NCBI GenBank assembly: GCA_964541895.1
Contig: CAZISM010000020.1
Coordinates: forward strand, 1 to 57,809
Source: CAZISM01 sp964541895
GTDB taxonomy: Bacteria; Zhuqueibacterota; Zhuqueibacteria; Residuimicrobiales; Residuimicrobiaceae
Direction of reading: 5' to 3'
Length of the DNA stretch: 57,809 bases
The notes under the pieces: model-generated
What the model was told of the DNA's origin: nothing
What the model saw: the letters and a program-made list of their open reading frames with translations, nothing else
Database searches by the model: none
In this document: positions 9,216 through 17,260 of the stretch, piece by piece
How positions within the stretch are numbered: the stretch's first letter is position 1
Layout of the letters: each line of letters opens with the position of its first letter
Translations under genes and position numbers: made by a program

Positions 9216-10487
9216 CTACGAACGAAACGGGCATCTGCCCGATTCCGCATGGGCGATGAATTCCGCTTTGAATTTTTTCAAAAAACTGGCCGCCGGCATG
9301 GCAGCGGCATCGCCCAGCGGGCAGATGGTGCGAAAATTGATATGTTGCGCGACGTCTTCCAGCAGGGGGATGTCTTCCGGCCGGCCCTGGCCGCCCTCGA
9401 GCCGTTTGAGAATTTTAACCATCCAGGTGGTGCCTTCCCGGCAGGGTGTGCACTGGCCGCAGGATTCGTGGGCGTAGAATCGTTCCAGATTCAGCAGCGC
9501 GTTGACCATGCAGGTGTCTTCGTCCATGACGATGACGCCGGCCGAGCCGAACATGGAGCCCGCCGCGGCCAGGCTGTCGAAATCCATGGCGACATCAATT
9601 TCGTCCGGCCGCAGCACCGGTACCGACGAGCCGCCCGGTATAACGGCTTTCAGCTTTTTGCCGTTGCGGATGCCGCCGGCATCCTGATAGATCAGCTCGC
9701 GCAGGTTTTTTCCCATGGGGAATTCGTACAGGCCCGGTTTGTTGACATGACCCGAGACGCAGTACAGTTTGGGACCGCTGTTTTTTATATTCGAACCGAT
9801 CATCGAAAAGGCATCCGCGCCTTTGGCCATGATCAGCGGCACACAGGCCAGGGTTTCCACGTTGTTGACCACAGTCGGGCTGGCAAAAGCACCCACCGTA
9901 GCCGGGAAAGGCGGTTTCAGTCGCGGCCAGCCGCGTTTGCCCTCCAGGGATTCCAGCAGGCCGGTCTCTTCACCGCAGATATAGGCGCCGGCACCGCGAT
10001 GCACGGCGATGTCGAGATCGTACCCGCTGCCAAAGATATTTTTTCCCAGATACCCCTTGCTGACCGCTTCCTGAATCGCTTCGTCAAGCACGCGGGCGCC
10101 ATAGGCGAATTCACCGCGGATATAAATATAGGCCTGATGGCTGCCGATGGCCAGGGAAGCGATGGCCATCCCCTCCAGCAGCAGGTGCGGCTCGCGTTCA
10201 ATGATGTAACGATCCTTGAACGTGCCCGGCTCGGATTCGTCGGCGTTGCACACCAGGTATTTGGCTTTAGTCGATTCTTTGGGGACAAAGCTCCACTTTA
10301 AACCGGTCGGAAAACCGGCGCCACCGCGACCGCGCAATCCGGACTTTTTCACCTCATCGATGATCGCTTCCGGCTTTAAATTCTGAAGCACGTGACGCCA
10401 GGTCTGATAGCCGTTCTGTTTTTCGTAAAACGCTATCGTCCTGGATTCGGGATGGGCCTGATTTTTCAAAAAGTAAAGTTCATTCAT
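9216..10487 (-). CDS. nuoF: NADH-quinone oxidoreductase subunit F, NADH/FMN-binding
   Basis: NuoF oxidises NADH through FMN and passes electrons to its [4Fe-4S] cluster N3. The 423-residue protein has the glycine-rich NADH/FMN site GLRGRGGAGFPTGLKW (residues 50-65), the FMN-contacting CNADESEPGTFKDR (80-93), GAYICGEETGLLESLEG (167-183), and the cluster ligands C343, C346 and C349 in ESCGQCTPCREG with C389 in ICPLGDAA. The length is normal. It lies 2 bp from the nuoE stop upstream and 32 bp from nuoG downstream. Confidence 0.97.
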   Translation of the reverse strand: MNELYFLKNQAHPESRTIAFYEKQNGYQTWRHVLQNLKPEAIIDEVKKSGLRGRGGAGFPTGLKWSFVPKESTKAKYLVCNADESEPGTFKDRYIIEREPHLLLEGMAIASLAIGSHQAYIYIRGEFAYGARVLDEAIQEAVSKGYLGKNIFGSGYDLDIAVHRGAGAYICGEETGLLESLEGKRGWPRLKPPFPATVGAFASPTVVNNVETLACVPLIMAKGADAFSMIGSNIKNSGPKLYCVSGHVNKPGLYEFPMGKNLRELIYQDAGGIRNGKKLKAVIPGGSSVPVLRPDEIDVAMDFDSLAAAGSMFGSAGVIVMDEDTCMVNALLNLERFYAHESCGQCTPCREGTTWMVKILKRLEGGQGRPEDIPLLEDVAQHINFRTICPLGDAAAMPAASFLKKFKAEFIAHAESGRCPFRS

Positions 10488-10489
10488 GT

Positions 10490-10963
10490 TCAGGGCAGGC
10501 TGTTTAAAATGTGATCGATGCGTTCTGCTGTCAGGTTTTCATAATAATCATCATTGATTTGCATCACCGGTGCCGTGCCGCAGGAGCCGAGGCACTCGAC
10601 TTTTTTCAGGGTGAATTTCCTGTCCGCGGTGGTTTCGCCGACACGGATGCCCAGTTTTTTCTGCAGGTGATCCACCAGGTGTTCGGCGCCCAGCAGCGCA
10701 CAGGAGAGCGTGGCGCAGACCTGTATCACATAACGGCCCTCCGCTTCTCTGGGGAACATGGTGTAGAACGAGACCACATCCATCACCCGGGTGGGACTGA
10801 CGTCCAACAACACCGCCAGGTACTCCATGACCTCGGGAGTGATGGTTTTGAATTCACGCTTGGCGAGGTGGAGAACCGGGATCAGAGCCGCGGATTTCTG
10901 CGGATAATGCCCCACCAGTTTTTCCACTTCCTGCAGAGCGGCAGGCGAAAAAGCCACCGACAT
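10490..10963 (-). CDS. nuoE: NADH-quinone oxidoreductase subunit E, [2Fe-2S] thioredoxin-like
   Basis: NuoE holds the off-path [2Fe-2S] cluster N1a next to NuoF. The 157-residue protein begins with the helical bundle segment typical of the family and has all four ligands: C83 and C88 in QVCATLSCALLG, and C124 and C128 in VECLGSCGTAP. The length is typical. The start is an ATG at 10963. A 121-bp noncoding spacer separates it from nuoD upstream, the widest internal gap of the operon. Confidence 0.96.
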   Translation of the reverse strand: MSVAFSPAALQEVEKLVGHYPQKSAALIPVLHLAKREFKTITPEVMEYLAVLLDVSPTRVMDVVSFYTMFPREAEGRYVIQVCATLSCALLGAEHLVDHLQKKLGIRVGETTADRKFTLKKVECLGSCGTAPVMQINDDYYENLTAERIDHILNSLP

Positions 10964-11084
10964 GGATTACATCCTTATCTTTCGAGTTATATGTTGCAAC
11001 ACAGGGTCTTTGAACCTCTTGCCGGGCGCCCGGTCTGTGCGGCTCAGAGCATGGAAATCCGTGACTCTCAGAGACCGCACGTTG
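10964..11084. other. nuoD-nuoE spacer containing a 12-bp perfect palindrome
   Basis: This is the only long spacer inside the nuo operon. It holds CCGGGCGCCCGG at 11022-11033, a perfect palindrome. On the minus-strand transcript it would sit inside a larger imperfect stem (CACAG ... CTGTG). There is no following T run, so it does not look like a simple terminator. It could be an RNA processing or stability site. No coding sequence is seen. Confidence 0.4.
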
Positions 11085-12311
11085 CTAGCGGTCCAGCTCG
11101 CCGGCAATGATGTTGAGACTGCTCAAGATCGAAACGACGTCCGAAAGCAAGCGGCCGCGCAGCAAAAGCGGTATAATCTGGAAATTGTAAAAAGAGGGCG
11201 GCCGCACCCGGAATCGGTAGGGGCCGTTGCCGCCGTTGCTGACGACGTAATAGCCCAGTTCGCCGTTGGGTGCTTCGGTCGGTACATAACATTCGCCCAG
11301 GGCCGTACGCGTGCCCCGATTGAGCATGATGATTTCGAACTGATGGATCAGCCCTTCGATGGAACCGTACACTTCGTCCTTGGTGGGGAGCATTACCTTG
11401 CTGTCCGAGTCCACGTTCAGTTCACCGTCGGGAAAATGGGCCACCGCCTGTTCGATGATGCGAATGGATTGGCGCATTTCTTCCATGCGTACGAGGTAGC
11501 GGTCGTAGACATCGCCGTTCTCACCCACCGGCACATCAAAATCAAAATCCTGATAGGAAGAGTAGGGGTGCTGCACGCGCAGATCCCAGGGGATGCCGCT
11601 GCCGCGCAGCGACGGGCCGGTGATGCCGTAACGGGCGGCGTCCGCTTTGCTGATGACGCCCACCTCTTTGGCGCGGCCGAGATATATTTTATTGTTGGAC
11701 AGCAACCGGTCTACCTCGTCGATGGTTCCGGGCAGGCCGGCCAGCACGGTTTTGAGCATGGGGAAAAATTCGTCCGGAATACCGCGGTCGCGTGCAAAAC
11801 CGCCGATGCGGACATAGCTGATGGTGAGCCGGGTGCCGGTCAGCAGTTCGAACAGGTTGTAGATGTTTTCGCGTTCGCGCATGAAATAGAGCAGCACGGT
11901 AAACGCGCCCAGATCCATGGCATGGGTGGCGATGCAGACGAGGTGATCCATGATCCGGCTCAGTTCGGCGAGGATGACGCGAAAATATTCCGCCCGCCGG
12001 GTGACCTGTATGTTAAAAAGTCGTTCGACGCTGAGGATGTAGGCCAGGTTGTTGTTCATGGGCGAAAGATAGTTCATCCGGTCCGTGATGGTGACCGTCT
12101 GGTTGTAGGTGCGGTATTCGCCCAGTTTTTCAAAGCCGTGGTGCAGGTAACCGATTTCCGGCTGGCAATCGATGATGCGTTCACCGTCCAGTTCCAGCAG
12201 CAGACGGAGCGTGCCGTGCGTGGCCGGGTGGGAGGGACCGAAATTCAATAACATGCGTTCGTCATCCGGCTGGTAGACGAACTCGTGACTGGTGATCTCT
12301 GGTTTGGTCAT
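11085..12311 (-). CDS. nuoD: NADH-quinone oxidoreductase subunit D
   Basis: NuoD (49-kDa type, derived from the hydrogenase large subunit) forms the quinone-binding pocket with NuoB. The 408-residue protein has the typical NFGPSHPATHGTLRLLLELD start region, the quinone-pocket loop ending in HPATHG, and the C-terminal region ending GRLLSDVVSILSSLNIIAGE. The ending ...GELDR is characteristic of the family. NuoC and NuoD are separate genes here and not fused as in E. coli. The start lies 15 bp after the nuoC stop. Confidence 0.97.
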   Translation of the reverse strand: MTKPEITSHEFVYQPDDERMLLNFGPSHPATHGTLRLLLELDGERIIDCQPEIGYLHHGFEKLGEYRTYNQTVTITDRMNYLSPMNNNLAYILSVERLFNIQVTRRAEYFRVILAELSRIMDHLVCIATHAMDLGAFTVLLYFMRERENIYNLFELLTGTRLTISYVRIGGFARDRGIPDEFFPMLKTVLAGLPGTIDEVDRLLSNNKIYLGRAKEVGVISKADAARYGITGPSLRGSGIPWDLRVQHPYSSYQDFDFDVPVGENGDVYDRYLVRMEEMRQSIRIIEQAVAHFPDGELNVDSDSKVMLPTKDEVYGSIEGLIHQFEIIMLNRGTRTALGECYVPTEAPNGELGYYVVSNGGNGPYRFRVRPPSFYNFQIIPLLLRGRLLSDVVSILSSLNIIAGELDR

Positions 12312-12326
12312 AATTCCGTTGACTGG

Positions 12327-12836
12327 CTATTGTGCATTATGGCGAACGATCTTTTCAAAGCTTTCGCGGTAACCGATGCCCTCGGTCGGGAAATCCTTGC
12401 GCAGAGGGTGGCCTTCGAATTCGTCCGGATTGATGATGCGGCGCAGGTCCGGGTGGCCGCTGAACGAGAGGCCGTACTGATCATACACTTCCCGTTCCGC
12501 CCAATCGGCCGCGGCATAGACCGGGGTCACGCTGGGCACCGTGGCGTCGTCTTCAGGTACAAAGACCTTGACGTACATACGATGGCCGTGCTTTAGCGAG
12601 TACAGAATATAAACCACGGCGAATCGCTCCGGACCGCCCATCTCCAGGTAATCGATGCCGAACAGATCCATCATAAAATCAAAGTGGAACTCGTCGCTGT
12701 CCCGCAACGTCTGCAGAGCGGTGACGATCCCCTGGCGCTGGACGATCAGGGTGAGCTGGCCGAACTGTTCGGAATGATCGAGCAGCAGGGATCCCAGCAG
12801 CACCTGGGCCCTTTGCAGCAAGGCCGTGTTGTCCAT
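12327..12836 (-). CDS. nuoC: NADH-quinone oxidoreductase subunit C
   Basis: NuoC (30-kDa type) is a structural subunit of the peripheral arm. The 169-residue protein has the family signature from about residue 104 on: SVTPVYAAADWAEREVYDQY, then GLSFSGHPDLRRIINPDEFE, and a GHPLRKDFPTEG C-terminal stretch. The start is an ATG at 12836, 1 bp from the nuoB stop. It is a stand-alone gene followed by nuoD. Nothing unusual is seen. Confidence 0.96.
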   Translation of the reverse strand: MDNTALLQRAQVLLGSLLLDHSEQFGQLTLIVQRQGIVTALQTLRDSDEFHFDFMMDLFGIDYLEMGGPERFAVVYILYSLKHGHRMYVKVFVPEDDATVPSVTPVYAAADWAEREVYDQYGLSFSGHPDLRRIINPDEFEGHPLRKDFPTEGIGYRESFEKIVRHNAQ

Positions 12837-12837
12837 A

Positions 12838-13317
12838 TTATTTGTAATCCTTTGAACGTTCCCTGGCGATTTTTTCCTGAATTTTCATCACCGCGTCGAT
12901 CAGGGTCTCCGGACGCGGCGGGCAGCCGGGCACATAAATGTCCACCGGAATGAAACGGTCGATGCCCTGAACCGTCGAATAGGTGTCAAAGACGCCGCCG
13001 GAAGAGGCGCAGGCGCCCATGGAGATGACCCATTTCGGTTCCGGCATCTGCCGGTAAATTTTCTGCAGCACCGGCATCATCTTGATGCTGACGCGGCCGG
13101 CGACGATCATGAGGTCCGACTGGCGCGGGGAAAAACGGATGGCTTCGGCGCCGAAACGGGCCATATCATATTTGGGGCCGAGCACGGACATGAACTCTAT
13201 GGCACAGCAGGCCGTACCAAACGGCATGGGCCAGAGGGAATTTTTTCTGCCCCAATTGATAAAGTCATCCAGCCTGGTCGTCAAAATATTATTGTTGAGT
13301 TTGCTTTCTAATCCCAT
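12838..13317 (-). CDS. nuoB: NADH-quinone oxidoreductase subunit B, [4Fe-4S] N2
   Basis: NuoB holds cluster N2, which donates electrons to quinone. The tandem cysteines in GTACCAIEFM (C37, C38), C103 in SMGACASSGG and C132 in VPGCPPRPE are all present. Two in-frame ATGs are possible, at 13338 and 13317. The second is preferred because GAGGAG lies 7 nt upstream of it (13325-13330) and it reduces the overlap with nuoA from 31 to 10 bp, giving a 159-residue protein. The sequence is otherwise canonical. Confidence 0.96.
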   Translation of the reverse strand: MGLESKLNNNILTTRLDDFINWGRKNSLWPMPFGTACCAIEFMSVLGPKYDMARFGAEAIRFSPRQSDLMIVAGRVSIKMMPVLQKIYRQMPEPKWVISMGACASSGGVFDTYSTVQGIDRFIPVDIYVPGCPPRPETLIDAVMKIQEKIARERSKDYK

Positions 13318-13673
13318 TGCAACGCTCCTCGTTTCCATGCATATACATAGCCGACAACCAGCAGAGCGATAAACACGATCATCTCGATCAGAATAAAGGC
13401 ACCGGCGGAAAGGAGTTTGCGATATACCACAGCCCAGGGGTAGAAAAATACCAGCTCAATATCAAAAAGGACGAACAACATCGCAATGATATAAAATCGA
13501 ATGGGGAAACGCAGACGTGCATCACCGGACGGCTCCTTGCCCGATTCATACGGCGAGAGTTTGATGGCGCCGGGACGGGTTGGGCCGAACAGGTGAGACA
13601 ACACCAGAATCGCCCCGACGATGACGCCGGCAACGATAAAAAGCAATAGTATCGGAATGAGGTCGGTGATCAT
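13308..13673 (-). CDS. nuoA: NADH-quinone oxidoreductase subunit A
   Basis: NuoA (ND3-like) is a three-helix membrane subunit at the junction of the two arms. The 121-residue protein has the hydrophobic N-terminal helix, the conserved SPYESGKEPSGDARLRFPIR loop and the FVLFDIELVFFYPWAVVYR second helix. The loop lacks the cysteine often found in ND3. It is the first gene of the operon and overlaps nuoB by 10 bp. An AGGGA ribosome binding site lies just before the ATG. Confidence 0.96.
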   Translation of the reverse strand: MITDLIPILLLFIVAGVIVGAILVLSHLFGPTRPGAIKLSPYESGKEPSGDARLRFPIRFYIIAMLFVLFDIELVFFYPWAVVYRKLLSAGAFILIEMIVFIALLVVGYVYAWKRGALQWD

Positions 13674-13699
13674 GTTTCCCTCTGCTGAACGTGTTCACT

Positions 13700-13728
13700 A
13701 ATTTAACCATCGACGTGCAGAAACGCAA
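13700..13728 (-). promoter_or_regulatory. Candidate nuo operon promoter
   Basis: Upstream of nuoA on the minus strand, TTGCGT (13723-13728) and TAAATT (13700-13705) are separated by 17 bp, a sigma-70-like spacing. The matches are only partial, and FCB bacteria can use a different -10 element. It is supported mainly by position: it lies 27 bp before the first gene of the operon and just after a hairpin that could end upstream transcription. Confidence 0.28.
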
Positions 13729-13816
13729 GCGCTTTTCATTCAGGCGTGGCCTTTAACCCCGTTTTGCGTCAGAAATTTAAGTTCTTCGAGGATTGTCTGC
13801 GGACAGAGATGCTATC

Positions 13817-13847
13817 CCGGCGCGGCGGTATGGGGCCGCCGCGCCGG
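13817..13847 (-). terminator. GC-rich hairpin between the MinD-like gene and nuoA
   Basis: Two perfect 12-bp arms (CCGGCGCGGCGG and its complement) flank a 7-base loop. The hairpin lies 50 bp beyond the stop of the MinD-like gene and upstream of the nuo promoter region. There is no U run after it on the minus strand, so it may be a weak or factor-assisted terminator, or a transcript-end stabiliser. Confidence 0.45.
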
Positions 13848-13897
13848 TGAACGATGTCAAGGGGAATGTTAAAAAGGTGGACGGGTGCGGGCCGGCT

Positions 13898-15130
13898 CTA
13901 GTTCCAGTTCCGCACCTGGCAATAATGACCGGGCGTTTGATAGGAACACGCCGTCCAGTAATGGCAGGCGCTGGAGCAGATAATGGCTTTGGAATTGACC
14001 GGAGCCGCCTTGACGGTTTTTAACGACAGCGGTTCCGGCGCCCGGTTGCGCGCCACCATCAGCTTTTGGGTAATTTCCAGAATATCCTGAAACGCACGGT
14101 TGCCGTAACTGGTCATCAGATTCATGTCCCGGGCCTGCAGCGATTCGTGCACCGCCGTATCCTGCCGGATGCAACCGGTGACGTGGAACGTCAAGCCCAG
14201 TTCATGACCGAGATATTTATTGAGCAGGTGAGCCTGCTTGGCATAGTCGGCCGATTCGACCATGTTGAAAATCAGGCGGATGTTAAAGCTGCCGAGAATA
14301 CGGCGGAAAATTTCCTCCGCCGGCAGGTCCATGGCTTGCATGTGCGCGATCATGCCCTCGACAAAGGACTCGGCCCCGGATTCGATATCCGCGTCAAACG
14401 GCAGCGGCTTGTGGCTCAGACTGCTGAACGCCGTCTGCGTTTTGCGCAGAACCAGCGATTTGATGATGCGCGAGAGGTTCTCCATGGAGGTGGGTTCCGC
14501 GGTCGACAACAGCACCTGCAAATCGGCGGTCAGGAAAAAATCCAGATCCTTCTGGCCGGTGCGCGGGCCCAGATCCATGATCACATAATCGGCATCGAGA
14601 TTGCGCAAGGCCTGCACCAGCTTTATTTTGCGCAACACGTGCATGCGCTGCGGATCGTACGCCTCTTCCGAACCGGGGATGATGCGCAGATTTTTAAAAC
14701 CGGTGGGCTGCGCCAGCGCGTGCAGGTTTTTGCCCTCGTCCACATATTGCCAGTACGAACCCGGCTGCACCTTGATGCCAAAGATGTCGTGCTGATTGGG
14801 ACCGCCGAAATCGGCGTCCACGATGACCACTTTTTTGTCCAGCCCGGCGATGGCGATACCCAGGAGCGCACAAAAAATGGATTTACCGACTCCCCCTTTG
14901 CCGCCGGCGACCGCCCAGAACTTGGCGCGCTTGAGATGACCGTTGTTGCGGATAAAAGGCGTCATGCCCGGCAGATACCCGGCCAGAAAACGGCGATGGC
15001 CGTCGCGCGTGATGACGTCGTTGGGATACAAAAGTCCCTGCAGCCCCCACAGCGCCAGCGCATAAGAGCTGATAGGGCCGATTTTGTGATCCCGATGTTC
15101 TATACACCAGTGTTTTATTTGATTCTCCAT
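13898..15130 (-). CDS. MinD/ParA-type ATPase with extra N-terminal domain and C-terminal Cys cluster
   Basis: This is a P-loop ATPase of the ParA/MinD/FlhG superfamily, which use ATP-driven dimerisation to position cargo or regulate partners. The deviant Walker A motif GGKGGVGKS is at residues 76-84, followed by VVIVDADFGGPN (102-112) and DYVIMDLGPRTG. The first 65 residues form a separate module, with HWCIEHRDHKIGPISS and a later GHRRFLAGYLPGM, resembling a GYF_2-like domain; that reading is tentative. The last 26 residues hold four cysteines spaced C-x3-C-x5-C-x8-C (C385, C389, C395, C404), suggesting metal binding. No flagellar, division or chemotaxis genes are nearby, so the cargo is unknown. 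It is transcribed in the same direction as nuo but separated from it by a hairpin. Confidence 0.8.
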   Translation of the reverse strand: MENQIKHWCIEHRDHKIGPISSYALALWGLQGLLYPNDVITRDGHRRFLAGYLPGMTPFIRNNGHLKRAKFWAVAGGKGGVGKSIFCALLGIAIAGLDKKVVIVDADFGGPNQHDIFGIKVQPGSYWQYVDEGKNLHALAQPTGFKNLRIIPGSEEAYDPQRMHVLRKIKLVQALRNLDADYVIMDLGPRTGQKDLDFFLTADLQVLLSTAEPTSMENLSRIIKSLVLRKTQTAFSSLSHKPLPFDADIESGAESFVEGMIAHMQAMDLPAEEIFRRILGSFNIRLIFNMVESADYAKQAHLLNKYLGHELGLTFHVTGCIRQDTAVHESLQARDMNLMTSYGNRAFQDILEITQKLMVARNRAPEPLSLKTVKAAPVNSKAIICSSACHYWTACSYQTPGHYCQVRNWN

Positions 15131-15434
15131 GACTTAACTGCCTTTTTGCATCAGGGTGATACATTGTTTTCTGATAAACCACAACAGGGCCCATCGTATG
15201 TATAAGGAGGTAATGGATAATCGAATCCGCCATCGTAACCAGAGTTGTCGCATTTGCATAATCATGAACTTAGACTCCTTGTGTTTTGCGATCTTGGCTC
15301 AAGTTTGGTCCGGGAAATGTGTGCATTCCGACCCGTTCGTGTTGTCTTTGCTCATGCAAAATATATACCAAAGGAGTCCGGGTATGGGCTGGGACCGATG
15401 CGGTTGCCGGGGCAGTGCTGAGAGCAGAGCGCTG
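15131..15434. other. Intergenic region with no convincing gene
   Basis: This 304-bp spacer lies between the start of the MinD-like gene and the stop of the amidotransferase gene, both on the minus strand. It should contain the promoter of the MinD-like gene, but no clear box pair was found. A plus-strand open frame from 15213 (78 codons) follows AAGGAGG, but the spacing to its ATG is only 2 bp and the composition is not gene-like. Confidence 0.5.
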
Positions 15435-17258
15435 TTATCGGGATGGTGATTCGACCTGAAGGATGTTTTCCCACTTGGCAATATTAATTAATTTCCAGAC
15501 CAGACGCAAATCCTTCATCTCGTCAAACCGTTGCAGGTAGGAGGGCTTTAACAATTGCCGCAGCAGCTGCGAGGCGGCGATGTCGTTTTTAAAGAAGGCG
15601 CGATCCTGCAGCCAGAGGCTCATCGGCGCTTCAAAGCCGACTTTGGTTTTGCGCCACGCCAGTTCATGGGGCAACCTGTTTTCCATGGCCCGGCGCAAAA
15701 TATATTTGGTCCATCCTTCACGGATTTTAAAGGCGTGCTGCAGCGACAGCGACAACTCCACCAGTTGATAATCGACAAACGGCAGGCGCGTTTCAATGCT
15801 GTGATGCATGCTGTTGCGGTCTTCGTATTTCAAGAGATGGGGCAGTTGTGTATGCCGAATCTCCAGCTCCTGCAGCTGGCTGATGTTCTTGTAGCTGTTG
15901 GCCAGGCGAAACGCGAAATCACGATTGACGGCCTGAAGCGAGGATTCCCGCAGAATGCGGTTGTTGCGCACGAAACGGTTCAAACGGATGCGGGCGTTGG
16001 GAAAATACAACAGGTACGCCAGCAGCCGCAGGTTGTTGAGCTTGCTGTGCCGGGTGGAGCGCAGAAACGCTGCAAACGCGGCGTGCCATTTCAACGATAA
16101 CAGATAGGCGGGATAATATCGTTCGTAGCCCAGCAGGGTTTCGTCGCCGCCCTGGCCGTCCAGCAAAACGGGACAGCCCAGATCCGCGGCCGCTTTCATT
16201 ACGTAATACTGCAGGATGATGGAGGGACTGCCGAACGGCTCTTCCTGGATGGCGATGACCTTGTCCAGCACCGAACGAAATTGCTCCGCACCCGGGGAAA
16301 TGACGTGCCAGTCCAACTGCTCCTGCTTTGCCAGCAGACCGGCAAAGCTGGTTTCGTCGTTGCGGGGATCCAGCGATTGTGCCGTGATGGCGAGAAAGCG
16401 GCTGCCGTTCTGCTGCCGGTAAACGGGTGCCGCCAGCGCGGCCACCGACGAACTGTCCAGCCCGCCGCTGAGACAGGTCCCGACGCGGACATCCGAACGC
16501 AGTCGGATGGTCACCGCCCGTTCCAGTTCGGCGCGATAACGGTCGATGGCCTGATCCAGCGGCCATTCGGACCATTCTGAACGGATGTTCATTTCATAAT
16601 AGGGCACGATGTGGCAGGTGTGGTGGATGAGATCGTAGATCAGATTGTGGCCGCCCGGCACCTGATGCACATCCTCGAAAAACGTACCGGCGTCGTACTC
16701 TTCCAGGCCGAGCACCAGGTAATCCACCAGCTTGCCGACGTTGGCGCGCCGGTGCGGCATTTCGGCCAACAGCTGTTTGATTTCTGAAGCCAGAAAAAAA
16801 CGGTCGCTGCCGTCGTAATAGTAGAGCGGCTTGACGCCGAAACGGTCGCGGCTGCAAAACAGGAGCTGGCGATCGAGATCGAGAATAATGAACGACCACA
16901 TGCCGTTGAAATGCTGCACGCACGATTGTCCCCAGCGCTGGTAGCTTGCCAGCACCACCTCGGTGTCCGTAGCGGTGTGAAAGAGGTGGCCGGCCGCTTC
17001 GAGTTCGCGGCGCAGTTCGAGATAGTTGTACACTTCGCCGTTGTAGACCATGACGTAACGGTCCCGCTGCATGGGCTGATGCCCGGCGCTGGAAAGGTCG
17101 AGAATCGACAGCCGGCGATGCCCCAGCGCCAGCGCCTGATGCACATAGTGACCTTCATCGTCCGGGCCGCGATGGCGGACCCGGTCCGACATGGCTTTGA
17201 TCTCCGCAAGAGCGACGGGGTGGCCCCGTTTGTCGATAATGCCGCAGATCCCACACAT
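15435..17258 (-). CDS. asnB: AsnB-type glutamine-hydrolysing asparagine synthase / amidotransferase
   Basis: The protein couples glutamine hydrolysis to ATP-dependent amide transfer. The catalytic Cys2 (MCGICGI), RHRGPDDEG (29-37), NGEVYNYLELR (73-83) and DTEV (98-101) mark an N-terminal class II glutaminase. SGGLDSS (264-270) is the ATP-pyrophosphatase loop of the synthetase domain. The 607-residue length is typical of AsnB-like enzymes, including those in polysaccharide gene clusters. It is the last gene of a five-gene glycan operon, 2 bp after the flippase, so it may modify a sugar carboxylate or another glycan precursor and not make free asparagine; the substrate cannot be told from the sequence. 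Confidence 0.85.
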   Translation of the reverse strand: MCGICGIIDKRGHPVALAEIKAMSDRVRHRGPDDEGHYVHQALALGHRRLSILDLSSAGHQPMQRDRYVMVYNGEVYNYLELRRELEAAGHLFHTATDTEVVLASYQRWGQSCVQHFNGMWSFIILDLDRQLLFCSRDRFGVKPLYYYDGSDRFFLASEIKQLLAEMPHRRANVGKLVDYLVLGLEEYDAGTFFEDVHQVPGGHNLIYDLIHHTCHIVPYYEMNIRSEWSEWPLDQAIDRYRAELERAVTIRLRSDVRVGTCLSGGLDSSSVAALAAPVYRQQNGSRFLAITAQSLDPRNDETSFAGLLAKQEQLDWHVISPGAEQFRSVLDKVIAIQEEPFGSPSIILQYYVMKAAADLGCPVLLDGQGGDETLLGYERYYPAYLLSLKWHAAFAAFLRSTRHSKLNNLRLLAYLLYFPNARIRLNRFVRNNRILRESSLQAVNRDFAFRLANSYKNISQLQELEIRHTQLPHLLKYEDRNSMHHSIETRLPFVDYQLVELSLSLQHAFKIREGWTKYILRRAMENRLPHELAWRKTKVGFEAPMSLWLQDRAFFKNDIAASQLLRQLLKPSYLQRFDEMKDLRLVWKLINIAKWENILQVESPSR

Positions 17259-17260
17259 GA

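Noticed and set aside
15213..15449. Plus-strand frame of 78 codons after AAGGAGG
   Set aside because: The ribosome binding site is only 2 bp from the ATG, the codon usage is not like the neighbours, and the frame runs into the 3' end of the amidotransferase gene.
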